The notes under the pieces are model-generated. The model ran no database searches. It saw only the letters and a list, made by a program, of their open reading frames with translations, and was not told where the DNA came from. This document shows, piece by piece, positions 6,409-14,391 of a stretch of 14,423 nt of DNA. The DNA is taken from assembly GCA_002424525.1 (NCBI GenBank), contig DIKJ01000008.1:27766-42188 (forward strand), written 5' to 3'. A program made the position numbers and the translations under genes. Source of the stretch: Bacteroidales bacterium UBA5621. Its GTDB lineage: Bacteria > Bacteroidota > Bacteroidia > Bacteroidales > VadinHA17. Each line of letters opens with the position of its first letter. Position 1 is the first letter of the stretch.

Positions 6409-8925
6409 TTAAAACTGCTGTCCTATCATAAAATGGAATTGTCCTTTATTTGCATTCGGGTAATTAGCCGGGTCCGGCACCTGGTCGAAGCCGTAGCCCC
6501 AGTCAATGCCCAGCAATCCGAACATCGGGAGGTTAGCCCTCAGTCCGATACCTGCCGAGCGGTTCATTTTGAATGGATTATAATCCTTTAACTGGTACCA
6601 GGCCCTTCCCGCCTCAAGAAATGCCAGTCCGTAAATAGTGGCCGAAGGGTTGAGCGAAACAGGATATCTCACTTCAAAGGTGATTTTTGAATATACGTTT
6701 CCGGAGGAGACTCCCCTGACCGGATCGCTGGGTGTAAGGGAACCGTTTGTATACCCTCTCATGGCTATCACTTCACGGCCATAAAAACTATAGCCGGTCA
6801 TACCATCACCACCGATGTAAAAGTTTTCAAAAGGCGAAGGTCCGATATCGCGGTTATAGAATCCCAGGTAGCCGAAAGCAAAGCGTGTGTTAAGAACCAG
6901 CTTGTCATTGTTTGAGATCGGAACAAAATAATCGGCCTTGAATACCCACTTGTGAAACTCTATCCATTGATATTTGATCTCATCCGGTGCCCCCTGCATA
7001 TTCCTTCCGGTGATTGCAGAATAGGGAGGTGTAGCCTGAACGGATAAGTTGAATGTTGAGCCTTTCCTGGGATAGATAAGGTTGGGACTTGTGGAGAAAC
7101 GTGTGATACGTGCAGTCAGACTCATCATGTTCGAGGTCCCGTTCTCGAACAGGAACCTCATAACGTTGTAATTATCAAGATTATACCGCTGATAGCTGAC
7201 TTCACCGTAAACTGAGAAAAAGTCATCCGGCCATGTCAGTCTCTTTCCGAGCCCCAGTGAGGCACCGTCAATTATCATCGACTGGCGGCCATCCTCATTC
7301 TTCCTTCTGCCGTTGGTCATCATCGATCTGTAGAGGGAGACCGAGAACGAGTTGGGTTTCTTTCCGCCCAGCCAGGGTTCAACAAAAGAGATGTTGTATG
7401 ACTGATAAATACGTCCGTTCGATTGCGCCCGTATACTCAGGGATTGACCGTCGCCGGAAGGATAGGGTCTCCATTCCTTAAGGTTAAAAAAGTTGCGCAT
7501 GGCAAAATTATTGAACCTTACCCCGACTGTCCCGACCAGCATTCCGGCGCCCCAGCCTCCTGATACTTCAAACTGGTCGTTTGCCTTCTCCTCCAGCTGG
7601 TAAAGGAGATCTACCGTTCCGTTAATGGGATCAGCCATGGGGGCGGGATTGATCTTTTCAGGGTCAAAATGTCCCAGCACACCAAGCTGACGGATCGATC
7701 TGATGATCTTATCCTTGCTGAAAAGATCGCCAGGCAGGGTGTAGAGTTCACGTCTGGCAACATGTTCATTGGTACGGGTATTGCCGGTCACAATGATATT
7801 GTTGAGATAGGCCTGGTCGCCTTCATATATCCTGATCTCAAGATCTACCGAATCGTTCTCAACATTGGACTCAAGCGGTATCAGCTTCGAGAACAGATAG
7901 CCATAATCGAGATACAATGAGCTTACGGCATCCTGTGCCCCGGATGTCCCGTTCAGCCTGTCGGAAATAAGCGACTGATTATAGACGGAGCCGGCCTCTA
8001 TATTAAAAACCCTTTCAAGATCCTCTTTCCTGTATACACTGTTTCCGACCCAGCTCACACTGCGCAGAAAGTGCTGGTTCCCCTCATAAACCCTCAGGTG
8101 CAGACCGATGCGGTCTTCGGATATCGTATAGATTGAATCAGAAAGTATCTTGAAGTCCTTGAATCCGTTATCGTTGTAAAAAGTATAGAGCTTATCCTTG
8201 TCTTCCTCATATTTTTCACCAATATATTTTGAAGGCTTGAAGAAATTCAGGTTCTTCTGTTTTGTATTCTTCATTGCCTTTCGAAGGCGTTTGGTATCAT
8301 AGCTCTCATTGCCGGAAAATGTTATTTCAGCGATCTTCACTTTTGACTTTTTGTCAACATCAATGGTGAGAATGACATTATTGGGCTGTTCCGGATCATC
8401 TTTCTGGATGAATTCAACCTGGGTATTGAGAAATCCCTTCTCGACAAAATGGCTGGTAATGGTCTTCCTTGTATTGTTAAGGACAAACGTTGTTAGCTGC
8501 GATCCTACAGGCATGTTTATTTTCTCGGTAAGGTCCTGCCTTTCAGAACTCTTCAATCCATTGAACCTTACTGAGGAGATCCTCGGTCTTTCCTGAAGGA
8601 AGATATCGAGCCAGGCTGTATCGGACTGAAGCCTGGCAATGCTTATCCTGACATCGGAGAAGAGCCCCTGCTGCCACAGCTTCTGTACTGCCAGCGTCAT
8701 GGCTTCGCCGGGTATTTCCAGCCTTTGTCCCCTCCTGAGACCTGAGATCCCTATAAGCGCATTCTGGTCGAGATACCTGATGCCTGAAATGGTGACACCG
8801 CCAATAACATACTCATCCGGATTTGTATAATCGATAAGCTCCTGTTTTTCCTGTCCGTAAAGCGAACCGGCTATCAGAATCATCGTAACTCCCGCAAAAA
8901 AACTCCTGAATTTCTTTATCAACAT
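6409..8925 (-). CDS. bamA: Outer-membrane protein assembly factor BamA (Omp85 family)
   Basis: This 838-residue protein is the core of the machinery that folds beta-barrel proteins into the outer membrane. The ATG at 8925 gives a good signal peptide (MLIKKFRSFFAGVTMILIAG, cleavage near LYGQ); ATGs upstream at 8955 and 8967 would bury it and overlap uppS. About five POTRA repeats occupy residues 39-450, with recurring patterns of the type VTISGIRYLD, VRFNGLKSSE, ITFSGNESYD, VSWVGNSVYR and IIVTGNTRTN. The remaining 380 or so residues form the 16-stranded barrel. MRGYTNG near the C-terminal third corresponds to the VRGF/VRGY motif of loop 6 that locks inside the barrel, and the protein ends in Phe (IGQQF), the usual outer-membrane terminal residue. 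It begins 7 bp after the uppS stop and precedes two ompH genes, a conserved grouping in Bacteroidota. Confidence 0.96.
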   Translation of the reverse strand: MLIKKFRSFFAGVTMILIAGSLYGQEKQELIDYTNPDEYVIGGVTISGIRYLDQNALIGISGLRRGQRLEIPGEAMTLAVQKLWQQGLFSDVRISIARLQSDTAWLDIFLQERPRISSVRFNGLKSSERQDLTEKINMPVGSQLTTFVLNNTRKTITSHFVEKGFLNTQVEFIQKDDPEQPNNVILTIDVDKKSKVKIAEITFSGNESYDTKRLRKAMKNTKQKNLNFFKPSKYIGEKYEEDKDKLYTFYNDNGFKDFKILSDSIYTISEDRIGLHLRVYEGNQHFLRSVSWVGNSVYRKEDLERVFNIEAGSVYNQSLISDRLNGTSGAQDAVSSLYLDYGYLFSKLIPLESNVENDSVDLEIRIYEGDQAYLNNIIVTGNTRTNEHVARRELYTLPGDLFSKDKIIRSIRQLGVLGHFDPEKINPAPMADPINGTVDLLYQLEEKANDQFEVSGGWGAGMLVGTVGVRFNNFAMRNFFNLKEWRPYPSGDGQSLSIRAQSNGRIYQSYNISFVEPWLGGKKPNSFSVSLYRSMMTNGRRKNEDGRQSMIIDGASLGLGKRLTWPDDFFSVYGEVSYQRYNLDNYNVMRFLFENGTSNMMSLTARITRFSTSPNLIYPRKGSTFNLSVQATPPYSAITGRNMQGAPDEIKYQWIEFHKWVFKADYFVPISNNDKLVLNTRFAFGYLGFYNRDIGPSPFENFYIGGDGMTGYSFYGREVIAMRGYTNGSLTPSDPVRGVSSGNVYSKITFEVRYPVSLNPSATIYGLAFLEAGRAWYQLKDYNPFKMNRSAGIGLRANLPMFGLLGIDWGYGFDQVPDPANYPNANKGQFHFMIGQQF

Positions 8926-8932
8926 GTTAGTA

Positions 8933-9679
8933 TTATTTTTCCGGTAGCTGTTCATGTATTTTCCCAAACCGCCTCTCTCTTTTCTGATAATCTACAATAG
9001 CATTATAGAAATCCTCCTTACCAAAATCAGGCCAAAGTATTTCGGTAAAGTAAAGTTCAGTATATGCCAGCTGCCACAAAAGGAAATTGCTGATCCTTAA
9101 TTCACCGCTTGTCCGGATAAGAAGGTCGGGATCAGGGATTCCCCGTGTGGACAGGTAGCTTTCAAAAACATGTTCATCTATTGATGTGGGATCAATGTTA
9201 CCGGAAGTGACATCCGTGGAAATCCGTCTCGCGGCTTCAGATATTTCCCACCTTGAGCTGTAGCTCATCGCAACGATCAGGTTAAGGCCTTTGGCCGATG
9301 AAGTGAGCTCAATTGTCTCGAACAATCTTTTTCTTACATCAGGAGCCAGCCGGCCGACATCTCCGATTGCCTTGAGCCGGATATTGTTTCTGATAAGCGT
9401 ATCTGTTTCATTATTGAGCGACTCGACCATAATATGCATCAGGGCAGACACCTCTTCGTCGGGTCTGCCCCAGTTTTCTGTTGAGAATGCATAGAGGGTA
9501 AGATATTTTATACCCAGTTCTGCAGCGCACTCTATCACTTTCCTCACAGCGTCCACTCCATGCTTATGGCCGAATATCCTGTCCATTCCCTTCTGGCTGG
9601 CCCAGCGTCCGTTCCCATCCATAATTATGGCTACGTGAAGAGGCAGTCTGTCGGTTTTAATCAATTCTTTAGATGACAT
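8933..9679 (-). CDS. uppS: Isoprenyl transferase (undecaprenyl diphosphate synthase)
   Basis: This 248-residue cis-prenyltransferase condenses isopentenyl diphosphate units onto farnesyl diphosphate to make undecaprenyl diphosphate, the lipid carrier for peptidoglycan and surface glycans. MDGNGRWA (20-27) holds the catalytic and Mg-binding Asp21. FSTENW (65-70) and SGELRISNFLLWQ (191-203) are the other family signatures, and WPDF (216-219) follows. The usual N-Y-G-G-R segment reads SYSSR (139-143), a substitution I regard as ordinary for Bacteroidota. The start at ATG 9679 is preferred because it lies 1 bp after the porG stop and a normal distance before MDGNGR; the frame stays open 47 codons further into porG, but that stretch does not resemble UppS. 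Located between porG and bamA, it is part of the envelope operon and likely depends on read-through translation from porG. Confidence 0.96.
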   Translation of the reverse strand: MSSKELIKTDRLPLHVAIIMDGNGRWASQKGMDRIFGHKHGVDAVRKVIECAAELGIKYLTLYAFSTENWGRPDEEVSALMHIMVESLNNETDTLIRNNIRLKAIGDVGRLAPDVRKRLFETIELTSSAKGLNLIVAMSYSSRWEISEAARRISTDVTSGNIDPTSIDEHVFESYLSTRGIPDPDLLIRTSGELRISNFLLWQLAYTELYFTEILWPDFGKEDFYNAIVDYQKRERRFGKIHEQLPEK

Positions 9680-9680
9680 A

Positions 9681-10391
9681 TTAACGTTTTCTTTTTGAAT
9701 CCACATCTGTGTATGCGGGGCAATCTGCCAGCCTGTTGAAAAATTTCCAGGTAAAAGCAAGTCCTGCAAACGAGTACCAGTCGTTATTGTGGATCCAGGA
9801 ATAGTCTGAAGGATCAACAAAATCTTTCAGGCCGTCAAAGTTATCATAAAAAGTCTTACGAAAACCATATTCTGCTTCCAACCCCATATTTTTACCGATA
9901 TTGATTTTAAAACCGACCGAAAACGGGATTACCGGGACATATGTAAAGGCAGTCAACTGTTCACCGGCAGAGGCAATTGTGCCATTTGTATTTATGAAGG
10001 CTACCGCTGCTCCGGCAGCAAAATAGGGAGTGTAATTCCATCGTTTGCCCTGGGTTGAATAGGGCAGGAAATTGAATTCAAACTGGAGGGCCCATTCGCC
10101 TGTATAACCAGTGAATGAAGCATTTCTGGCCTGCTGAAAATCATTATTGAAATCGAGATCGTCGGCCCGTAGTCCACCTATAAAAACACTTGTCCTCAGC
10201 GCCTGTCGGGGATGGAAATTGTAACGGTAAAATAGTCCCCCTGCAGGAAGAGGGGAATACATAAACCTCGACGGATTTATGTCGCCCATATAAGTGGAGA
10301 CGCCGGCAAAGACTCCATAATCAGCATTTCGTTGCCCGTACGCCGGCCAGGAGAGCAAAAGAAAGATCAGAAACCAGTGTAATTTCTTCAT
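9681..10391 (-). CDS. porG: PorG-like outer-membrane protein of the type IX secretion system (DUF6089 family)
   Basis: This 236-residue protein has a signal peptide (MKKLHWFLIFLLLSWPAYG, cleavage before Q20) followed by amphipathic beta strands typical of a small barrel. VFAGVSTYMGDINPSRF near the mature N-terminus, then a segment GLFYRYNFHPRQALR and EFNFLPYSTQGKRWNYTPYFAAGA, are the recognisable DUF6089/PorG pattern. PorG is an outer-membrane component needed for type IX secretion in Porphyromonas gingivalis, associated with the PorK/PorN ring. The order porG-uppS-bamA-ompH-ompH seen here matches my recollection of the P. gingivalis locus, which strengthens the call. The C-terminus is unusually basic (DSKRKR). 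ATG 10391 was chosen; a TTG one codon upstream is also in frame. Some DUF6089 members may have no secretion role, and no other type IX gene is in the window, so the assignment is by family and synteny. Confidence 0.8.
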   Translation of the reverse strand: MKKLHWFLIFLLLSWPAYGQRNADYGVFAGVSTYMGDINPSRFMYSPLPAGGLFYRYNFHPRQALRTSVFIGGLRADDLDFNNDFQQARNASFTGYTGEWALQFEFNFLPYSTQGKRWNYTPYFAAGAAVAFINTNGTIASAGEQLTAFTYVPVIPFSVGFKINIGKNMGLEAEYGFRKTFYDNFDGLKDFVDPSDYSWIHNNDWYSFAGLAFTWKFFNRLADCPAYTDVDSKRKR

Positions 10392-10415
10392 CAAAAACAG
10401 ATCCAGCTCGTTTTA

Positions 10416-11162
10416 TTACCTGAAAGATGGCCAGCCTTTGGGGCCATTCTTTAGCTTGTATGTAACAAGAAAGTTCAAAAAATAATAAACGTCATTTGCG
10501 CTGGAAAATTGTGAAGTATAACCGTCAAGATAATCAGTGAATGCATATCTGCGCCCTAGTTCCACTCCAAAGTTGATATTGGGGGTATAGATAAGAGTAG
10601 CTCCCAGACCTCCGGGAATGACCAGGGAAAAACCATCCGTTGGCAGACCCCTTGCTGCAAGGTTGTCATTAACCTTAACATTGTAATTAACCCCTCCTGC
10701 CCCGGCAAAGGCGTAAAAGTCCAGTGAAGTGATCAGTCTCATAAATCCCTTTCTTCCCCTGAGAAAGAGATAACTGTTCTCCGATTTGTTTTTGATGAAG
10801 TAATATTCGAAGAGAAGTGCAGGCTCGAATATAGTTGTTGTCGCTTCAAAATCCCTCCCCTCGTTAGATCCCCTTTCATCAATGCCGTGAAGCAGTCCGT
10901 AAGTAAAGCTTGTTCTCACATTGAGTGTACGGGTAATCCTGTATTTGACATTTGCATTCACATCGAACCTGGTCTGCCTGTATGTCAGATCACGAAAGCC
11001 CAGCAGGTTTTCTGACCTGGAATATCCGCCAACGTCCCCGAAGAAAAAGGATGCCCCTCCCCCGGCCGCAGCTTCCCATCGTTTGTACCTCCAGAGTTGT
11101 GCGTCAGTAAACGGGGCCGCCAGGAAAAAGAACAGGATCATAAACAAAACTGATCGTTTCAT
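10416..11162 (-). CDS. Small outer-membrane beta-barrel protein, PorG/DUF6089-like, function unknown
   Basis: This 248-residue protein opens with a signal peptide (MKRSVLFMILFFFLAAPFTDA, cleavage before or after Q22). The mature N-terminus, WEAAAGGGASFFFGDVGGYS, recalls the first strand of the downstream PorG-like protein (VFAGVSTYMGDI). Alternating strands and charged loops continue to the end, for example RFDVNANVKYRITRTLNVRTSFTYG, LLFEYYFIKN and VYYFLNFLVTYKL, consistent with an eight-stranded barrel. It lies 24 bp upstream of porG and is probably the first gene of the envelope operon, with a promoter-like element about 65 bp upstream. I cannot assign a specific role. It may be a diverged porG paralog or an unrelated OmpA-like barrel, and its expected path to the membrane is through the BamA encoded downstream. 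Confidence 0.82.
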   Translation of the reverse strand: MKRSVLFMILFFFLAAPFTDAQLWRYKRWEAAAGGGASFFFGDVGGYSRSENLLGFRDLTYRQTRFDVNANVKYRITRTLNVRTSFTYGLLHGIDERGSNEGRDFEATTTIFEPALLFEYYFIKNKSENSYLFLRGRKGFMRLITSLDFYAFAGAGGVNYNVKVNDNLAARGLPTDGFSLVIPGGLGATLIYTPNINFGVELGRRYAFTDYLDGYTSQFSSANDVYYFLNFLVTYKLKNGPKGWPSFR

Positions 11163-11227
11163 TGTGTCACAATTAGGTATCTAACTCAAGTTGCCAGGTG
11201 CTAACCAGTAACTTAGATTAATTAATA

Positions 11228-11235
11228 CAAATATA
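11228..11235 (-). promoter_or_regulatory. Putative -7 promoter element for the porG-uppS-bamA-ompH operon
   Basis: TATATTTG on the minus strand is an exact TAnnTTTG match located just after the nadK stop codon. It predicts a start near 11221 and a leader of about 59 nt before the first barrel-protein gene. No clear TTTG is seen about 20 bp upstream, where the nadK 3' end lies. The element is the only good promoter candidate in the 78-bp gap. Confidence 0.45.
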
Positions 11236-11240
11236 ATAAT

Positions 11241-12089
11241 CTAATTTCGTTTATCAGCTCCCCACATAAGCTTATTTCTAAGGGTGCTGTAAAAATCCAT
11301 GCCTTTAAGCATCACTGTCCTGAGCTTTTTCGGCGATCTCATTATATGGACCTCCCTGCCGAAATCCAGCTTTTCCGATCTGAAGTCGCATGTTGCCAGG
11401 TAACTGTCACTCCGGCCTTCTATCTTGAGCCTGAGTCTGCTCACACCCGACAGGATGATTGGTCTGATGGTCAGATTGTGGGGTGAAATAGGAGAGATTA
11501 CTATACTTTCATCTCCGGGTGAAAGGATAGGGCCGCCCACACTCAGATTGTACGCTGTCGATCCTGTTGCCGTCGATACTATGAGGCCGTCGGCCCAGTA
11601 GGTATTCAGATAAATACCGTCGACATAAACGTTGATGGTGACCATGCTCGGGGTATTCTTTTGAATGGTGATCTCATTCAGGGCTGTTGAACCGTTGCCC
11701 CCAAACAGGCTGTCAGGCTCGGAGATCTCCAGAAGGGACCTGTCAATCAATTCAAAATCTCCCCTGCAGAGCATATCGACGGAATGACTTATCTCTTCGT
11801 TGGAGATGTTTGCCAGGAATCCCATTCGTCCCGTATTGACTCCCGCCACTGGTATGCCAAGGTCCTTCACCTTCAGCATCGTTTCAAGGAAAGTCCCGTC
11901 TCCCCCCACGCTGATAACCATGTCAGGCAGGTCCGGCAGGCCTGAACCTGACCAGAATAATGCACCCGCTGATCTCTGATGTATATGAGTCTGAATTCCC
12001 CTGCTGTTAAATTCCTTCACCAGTATTGCTACTCCCTCTGAGGTCCGGACATTGGTTTCCTTGCTGTATATGGCAACTTTTTTAAGCAT
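11241..12089 (-). CDS. nadK: NAD kinase
   Basis: This 282-residue cytoplasmic enzyme phosphorylates NAD to NADP, using ATP or possibly polyphosphate. GGDGT (62-66) is the diagnostic NAD/diacylglycerol-kinase-fold motif and contains the catalytic Asp. NTGRMGFLAN (85-94), NE (138-139), TGSTAY (175-180), GGPI (185-188) and SPHNLTIRP (202-210) are the remaining conserved blocks, in the usual order. The length is normal for bacterial NadK. The start is supported by the conserved opening strand KKVAIYSK. It begins 7 bp after the stop of the CBS-domain gene, so the two are cotranscribed. After its stop there is a 78-bp gap with a promoter-like motif but no strong terminator hairpin, so some read-through into the outer-membrane genes is possible. 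Confidence 0.96.
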   Translation of the reverse strand: MLKKVAIYSKETNVRTSEGVAILVKEFNSRGIQTHIHQRSAGALFWSGSGLPDLPDMVISVGGDGTFLETMLKVKDLGIPVAGVNTGRMGFLANISNEEISHSVDMLCRGDFELIDRSLLEISEPDSLFGGNGSTALNEITIQKNTPSMVTINVYVDGIYLNTYWADGLIVSTATGSTAYNLSVGGPILSPGDESIVISPISPHNLTIRPIILSGVSRLRLKIEGRSDSYLATCDFRSEKLDFGREVHIMRSPKKLRTVMLKGMDFYSTLRNKLMWGADKRN

Positions 12090-12096
12090 CGCGGTA

Positions 12097-12762
12097 CTAC
12101 ATGTTAAGATATTTCATCAGAAGGTCAAATCTCTCGGAATAAAAACGGTCCATCGAATCATCATCGGTAATCCATGTTTTTACATCATAATTATACCGGT
12201 CGAAGGTCTTGATAACTGAAACAAGATCGTTTGAATTCACTTTCAGGGTTACTTCAAGCCTTGTGGAATCAGGAGGAGAGGTAATATACATACTGAGGAT
12301 CTTGATATTGTTGCTCTCAACTATCTGGGCTATCTGCGACAGGGAATAGTCGCGCTCAATAAGCTCTATCACAATTATCCCTCCGGCCTGCTCAAGCGAT
12401 GATATTCCGGCAATATGCCTTATCAGATCGTTGGTTGTTATTACACCTTTATAATGGTTGTTGGAATCCAGTACGGGAACCACCGACAGCTTCAGCCTTG
12501 AAGCAAGTCCTATAACTTCAAACAGGTGCTGATCGGCGGTCACATAAGGCTTGAGTAATGTAAGGGGGTGATTGCCAATCGGTTCCTCAGGCTCGTTGGT
12601 ATCGTAGATATCACTGTCCGATATCAGCCCGAGGAAATCCTGATTGTTTACTATTGGCAGATGAGAAATCCGGAAGATCTCCATCCAGTTCAACGCCGTC
12701 TGGCCCAGATCAGATGTTTTCAGGGCCGGGACTATCTCTGAAATCAAGTCCTTTGCTACCAT
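12097..12762 (-). CDS. CBS-pair protein with C-terminal ACT-like domain
   Basis: This 221-residue soluble protein has two CBS motifs. The first, about residues 3-60, has ISHLPIVNNQDFLGLISDSDI; the second, about 75-127, has LSVVPVLDSNNHYKGVITTNDLI. These form a Bateman module, which commonly binds adenine nucleotides, NAD(P) or S-adenosylmethionine. Residues about 130-200 resemble an ACT-type regulatory fold (GIIVIELIERDYSLSQIAQIVESNN, then a strand LEVTLKVN). There is no catalytic or DNA-binding domain, so it is probably a small-molecule sensor that acts on a partner. The partner is unknown; NAD kinase, whose gene follows after 7 bp, is the obvious candidate by context only. The gene is divergent from pdxJ across a 105-bp AT-rich gap. 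I see no signal peptide or membrane segment. Confidence 0.88.
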   Translation of the reverse strand: MVAKDLISEIVPALKTSDLGQTALNWMEIFRISHLPIVNNQDFLGLISDSDIYDTNEPEEPIGNHPLTLLKPYVTADQHLFEVIGLASRLKLSVVPVLDSNNHYKGVITTNDLIRHIAGISSLEQAGGIIVIELIERDYSLSQIAQIVESNNIKILSMYITSPPDSTRLEVTLKVNSNDLVSVIKTFDRYNYDVKTWITDDDSMDRFYSERFDLLMKYLNM

Positions 12763-12819
12763 ATCAGAATTTAATCATTTAATTTTCATCTAAATTAATA
12801 AAAAAAAAGCCAGTTGTTA

Positions 12820-12827
12820 TATTTTTG
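12820..12827 (+). promoter_or_regulatory. Putative -7 promoter element for pdxJ
   Basis: TATTTTTG matches TAnnTTTG exactly in the divergent gap between the CBS gene and pdxJ. It predicts a start near 12834 and a leader of about 34 nt. A run of nine A residues (12800-12808) lies upstream and might act as an UP-type element. No TTTG is visible at -33. On the opposite strand only a one-mismatch version (TAATTTAG, 12797-12790) faces the CBS gene. Confidence 0.45.
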
Positions 12828-12867
12828 CATCACAATCAGAATACGCAAATCCTTAACAAATATTATA

Positions 12868-13581
12868 ATGACAAGGCTAAGTGTTAATATAAACAAGATT
12901 GCGACCCTAAGAAATGCGAGGGGAGGCAATATCCCGAACGTGAAAAGTGCAGCAATAAACTGTGAGCTTTTTGGTGCCGACGGTATCACGGTCCATCCCA
13001 GGCCCGATGAGAGGCACATCCGCTACAGGGATGTTCTGGAGATCAGGCCGGTCATTAAAACGGAATTCAATATTGAAGGTTTCCCATCCGACAGTTTTAT
13101 TAACCTTGTCCTCTCTGTCAGACCTGATCAGGTAACACTAGTGCCTGACCGCCACGATGCGATCACCTCGAACTCCGGCTGGGATACTCTGAAACACAGG
13201 GGCTTCCTGACAGATGTGATCTCAGCCTTTAAGAAAGAGGGTATACGAACTTCATTATTTGTTGATACTAAATTGATTAATATAGAAAATGCCAGATATA
13301 CAGGTTCTGACAGGGTCGAACTCTACACAGAACCATATGCTGACAGATTTCATTCAGATGCGTATGCTGCCATACAGCCTTTTATCATTGCGGCTGAAGT
13401 TGCACGGGATGCAGGACTGGGGCTTAATGCAGGGCACGATCTCAACCTCGATAACCTCAGGTATTTCCGCCAGTCAATCCCATGGCTTGAAGAAGTGTCT
13501 ATCGGTCATGCGCTTATCTCCGATGCCCTTTACCTGGGCCTGGAAAATACAATACAGATGTACAAACGGCAACTACTCTGA
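12868..13581 (+). CDS. pdxJ: Pyridoxine 5'-phosphate synthase
   Basis: This 237-residue TIM-barrel enzyme condenses 3-amino-2-oxopropyl phosphate with 1-deoxy-D-xylulose 5-phosphate to make pyridoxine 5'-phosphate, the last ring-forming step of the DXP-dependent vitamin B6 route. [17 protein letters not shown] (4-20) and [10 protein letters not shown] (43-52) are the family signatures. The catalytic Glu is probably E70 in FNIEGFP, and [11 protein letters not shown] near the C-terminus carries the second conserved His. The length matches the family. I chose the ATG at 12868 because it is directly followed by the conserved first strand; the frame is open for 18 codons upstream but only from a TTG, without family similarity. 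It is the first gene of a plus-strand unit with an alpha/beta hydrolase 12 bp downstream. The gene implies the DXP-dependent rather than the PdxS/PdxT route. Confidence 0.96.
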   Translation: MTRLSVNINKIATLRNARGGNIPNVKSAAINCELFGADGITVHPRPDERHIRYRDVLEIRPVIKTEFNIEGFPSDSFINLVLSVRPDQVTLVPDRHDAITSNSGWDTLKHRGFLTDVISAFKKEGIRTSLFVDTKLINIENARYTGSDRVELYTEPYADRFHSDAYAAIQPFIIAAEVARDAGLGLNAGHDLNLDNLRYFRQSIPWLEEVSIGHALISDALYLGLENTIQMYKRQLL

Positions 13582-13593
13582 CACGACCGCCCA

Positions 13594-14391
13594 ATGAAGC
13601 TTTTCTGCAGAAAATATGGCTCAGGTCCTCCCCTGATAATATTGCATGGATTGTACGGGTCGTCTGACAACTGGGTACAGATAGCCAGGAAGGCGGGGGA
13701 ATATTATACCTGCTATCTGCCCGATCAGAGAAATCACGGTCGCTCCCCTCACAGCAACGAACATAATTATGATGTGATGCGGGACGATCTTGAAGAACTG
13801 GTTGAAGATCTTAATCTTGACAGGTTTTTTCTGGCAGGCCACAGCATGGGGGGAAAAACTGCAATAAAATATGCAATTAGCCATCCCGGGAAACTGTATG
13901 GCCTGCTGATTACAGATATTTCGCCATTCGCAGGTGAAGACAACTACCGGACATCCTATAACCTGCACCTGCAGATTTTAAATGCGATCCTTAATACTGA
14001 TATATCGCGGTTACCGGGCCGTTCAGAGGTTGATTCCGAACTATCGGTATCGATCAGATCAGAAAGGATCAGGGGTTTCATAATGAAAAACCTTCAGCGG
14101 ACAACCGATAATAAGTTTGAGTGGAAAATCAACGCCCGGGCGCTTCTTGACAACCTCGACAGGATTATGGAAGGTATCAGTCGTCCTGTCAATAATGTAC
14201 ATCAGATAACAGGCTTTCCTGTTGTTTTTCTTAGAGGTGAACTATCAGATTATCTGCCGGGAAAGGATCTGAGTGACATACAAAAGATATTTCCTGCTGC
14301 CGAACTGATTGAGGTGAAACAGGCGGGCCACTGGATCCATGCGGACCGCCCTGATGAAGTTATTAAAAGCTTGCTGAGCCTGCGCGGATGA
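13594..14391 (+). CDS. Alpha/beta-hydrolase (YbfF-like esterase)
   Basis: This 265-residue soluble protein has the alpha/beta-hydrolase layout: oxyanion-region HGLYGSSDNW (18-27), DQRNHGRS (44-51), nucleophile elbow GHSMGG (82-87) with Ser84, a probable catalytic Asp219 in GELSDY, and His246 in AGHWIHADRP. The DQRNHGxS plus GHSMGGK combination is typical of the YbfF group of small esterases that hydrolyse acyl esters or acyl-CoA in vitro. The physiological substrate is unknown. There is no signal peptide, so it is cytoplasmic. It starts 12 bp after the pdxJ stop and is very likely cotranscribed with it, although a functional link to vitamin B6 is not evident. Its stop codon overlaps the ATG of another frame (ATGA at 14388-14391), suggesting that the operon continues past the window. 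Confidence 0.9.
   Translation: MKLFCRKYGSGPPLIILHGLYGSSDNWVQIARKAGEYYTCYLPDQRNHGRSPHSNEHNYDVMRDDLEELVEDLNLDRFFLAGHSMGGKTAIKYAISHPGKLYGLLITDISPFAGEDNYRTSYNLHLQILNAILNTDISRLPGRSEVDSELSVSIRSERIRGFIMKNLQRTTDNKFEWKINARALLDNLDRIMEGISRPVNNVHQITGFPVVFLRGELSDYLPGKDLSDIQKIFPAAELIEVKQAGHWIHADRPDEVIKSLLSLRG

Noticed and set aside
8926..8967. Upstream ATGs in frame with bamA
   Set aside because: They overlap the uppS 3' end and place charged residues before the signal peptide; ATG 8925 starts the signal peptide cleanly.
9680..9820. Open frame extending uppS by 47 codons upstream
   Set aside because: The extension lies inside porG, has no UppS similarity, and the ATG at 9679 gives a normal family N-terminus 1 bp after the porG stop.
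12814..12867. Open frame extending pdxJ upstream from a TTG
   Set aside because: It covers the likely promoter and leader, and the family N-terminus begins at the ATG at 12868.
12795..13019. Minus-strand open frame with hydrophobic residues across the pdxJ start
   Set aside because: It overlaps the conserved start of pdxJ and the divergent promoter gap and has no recognisable features of a real gene.
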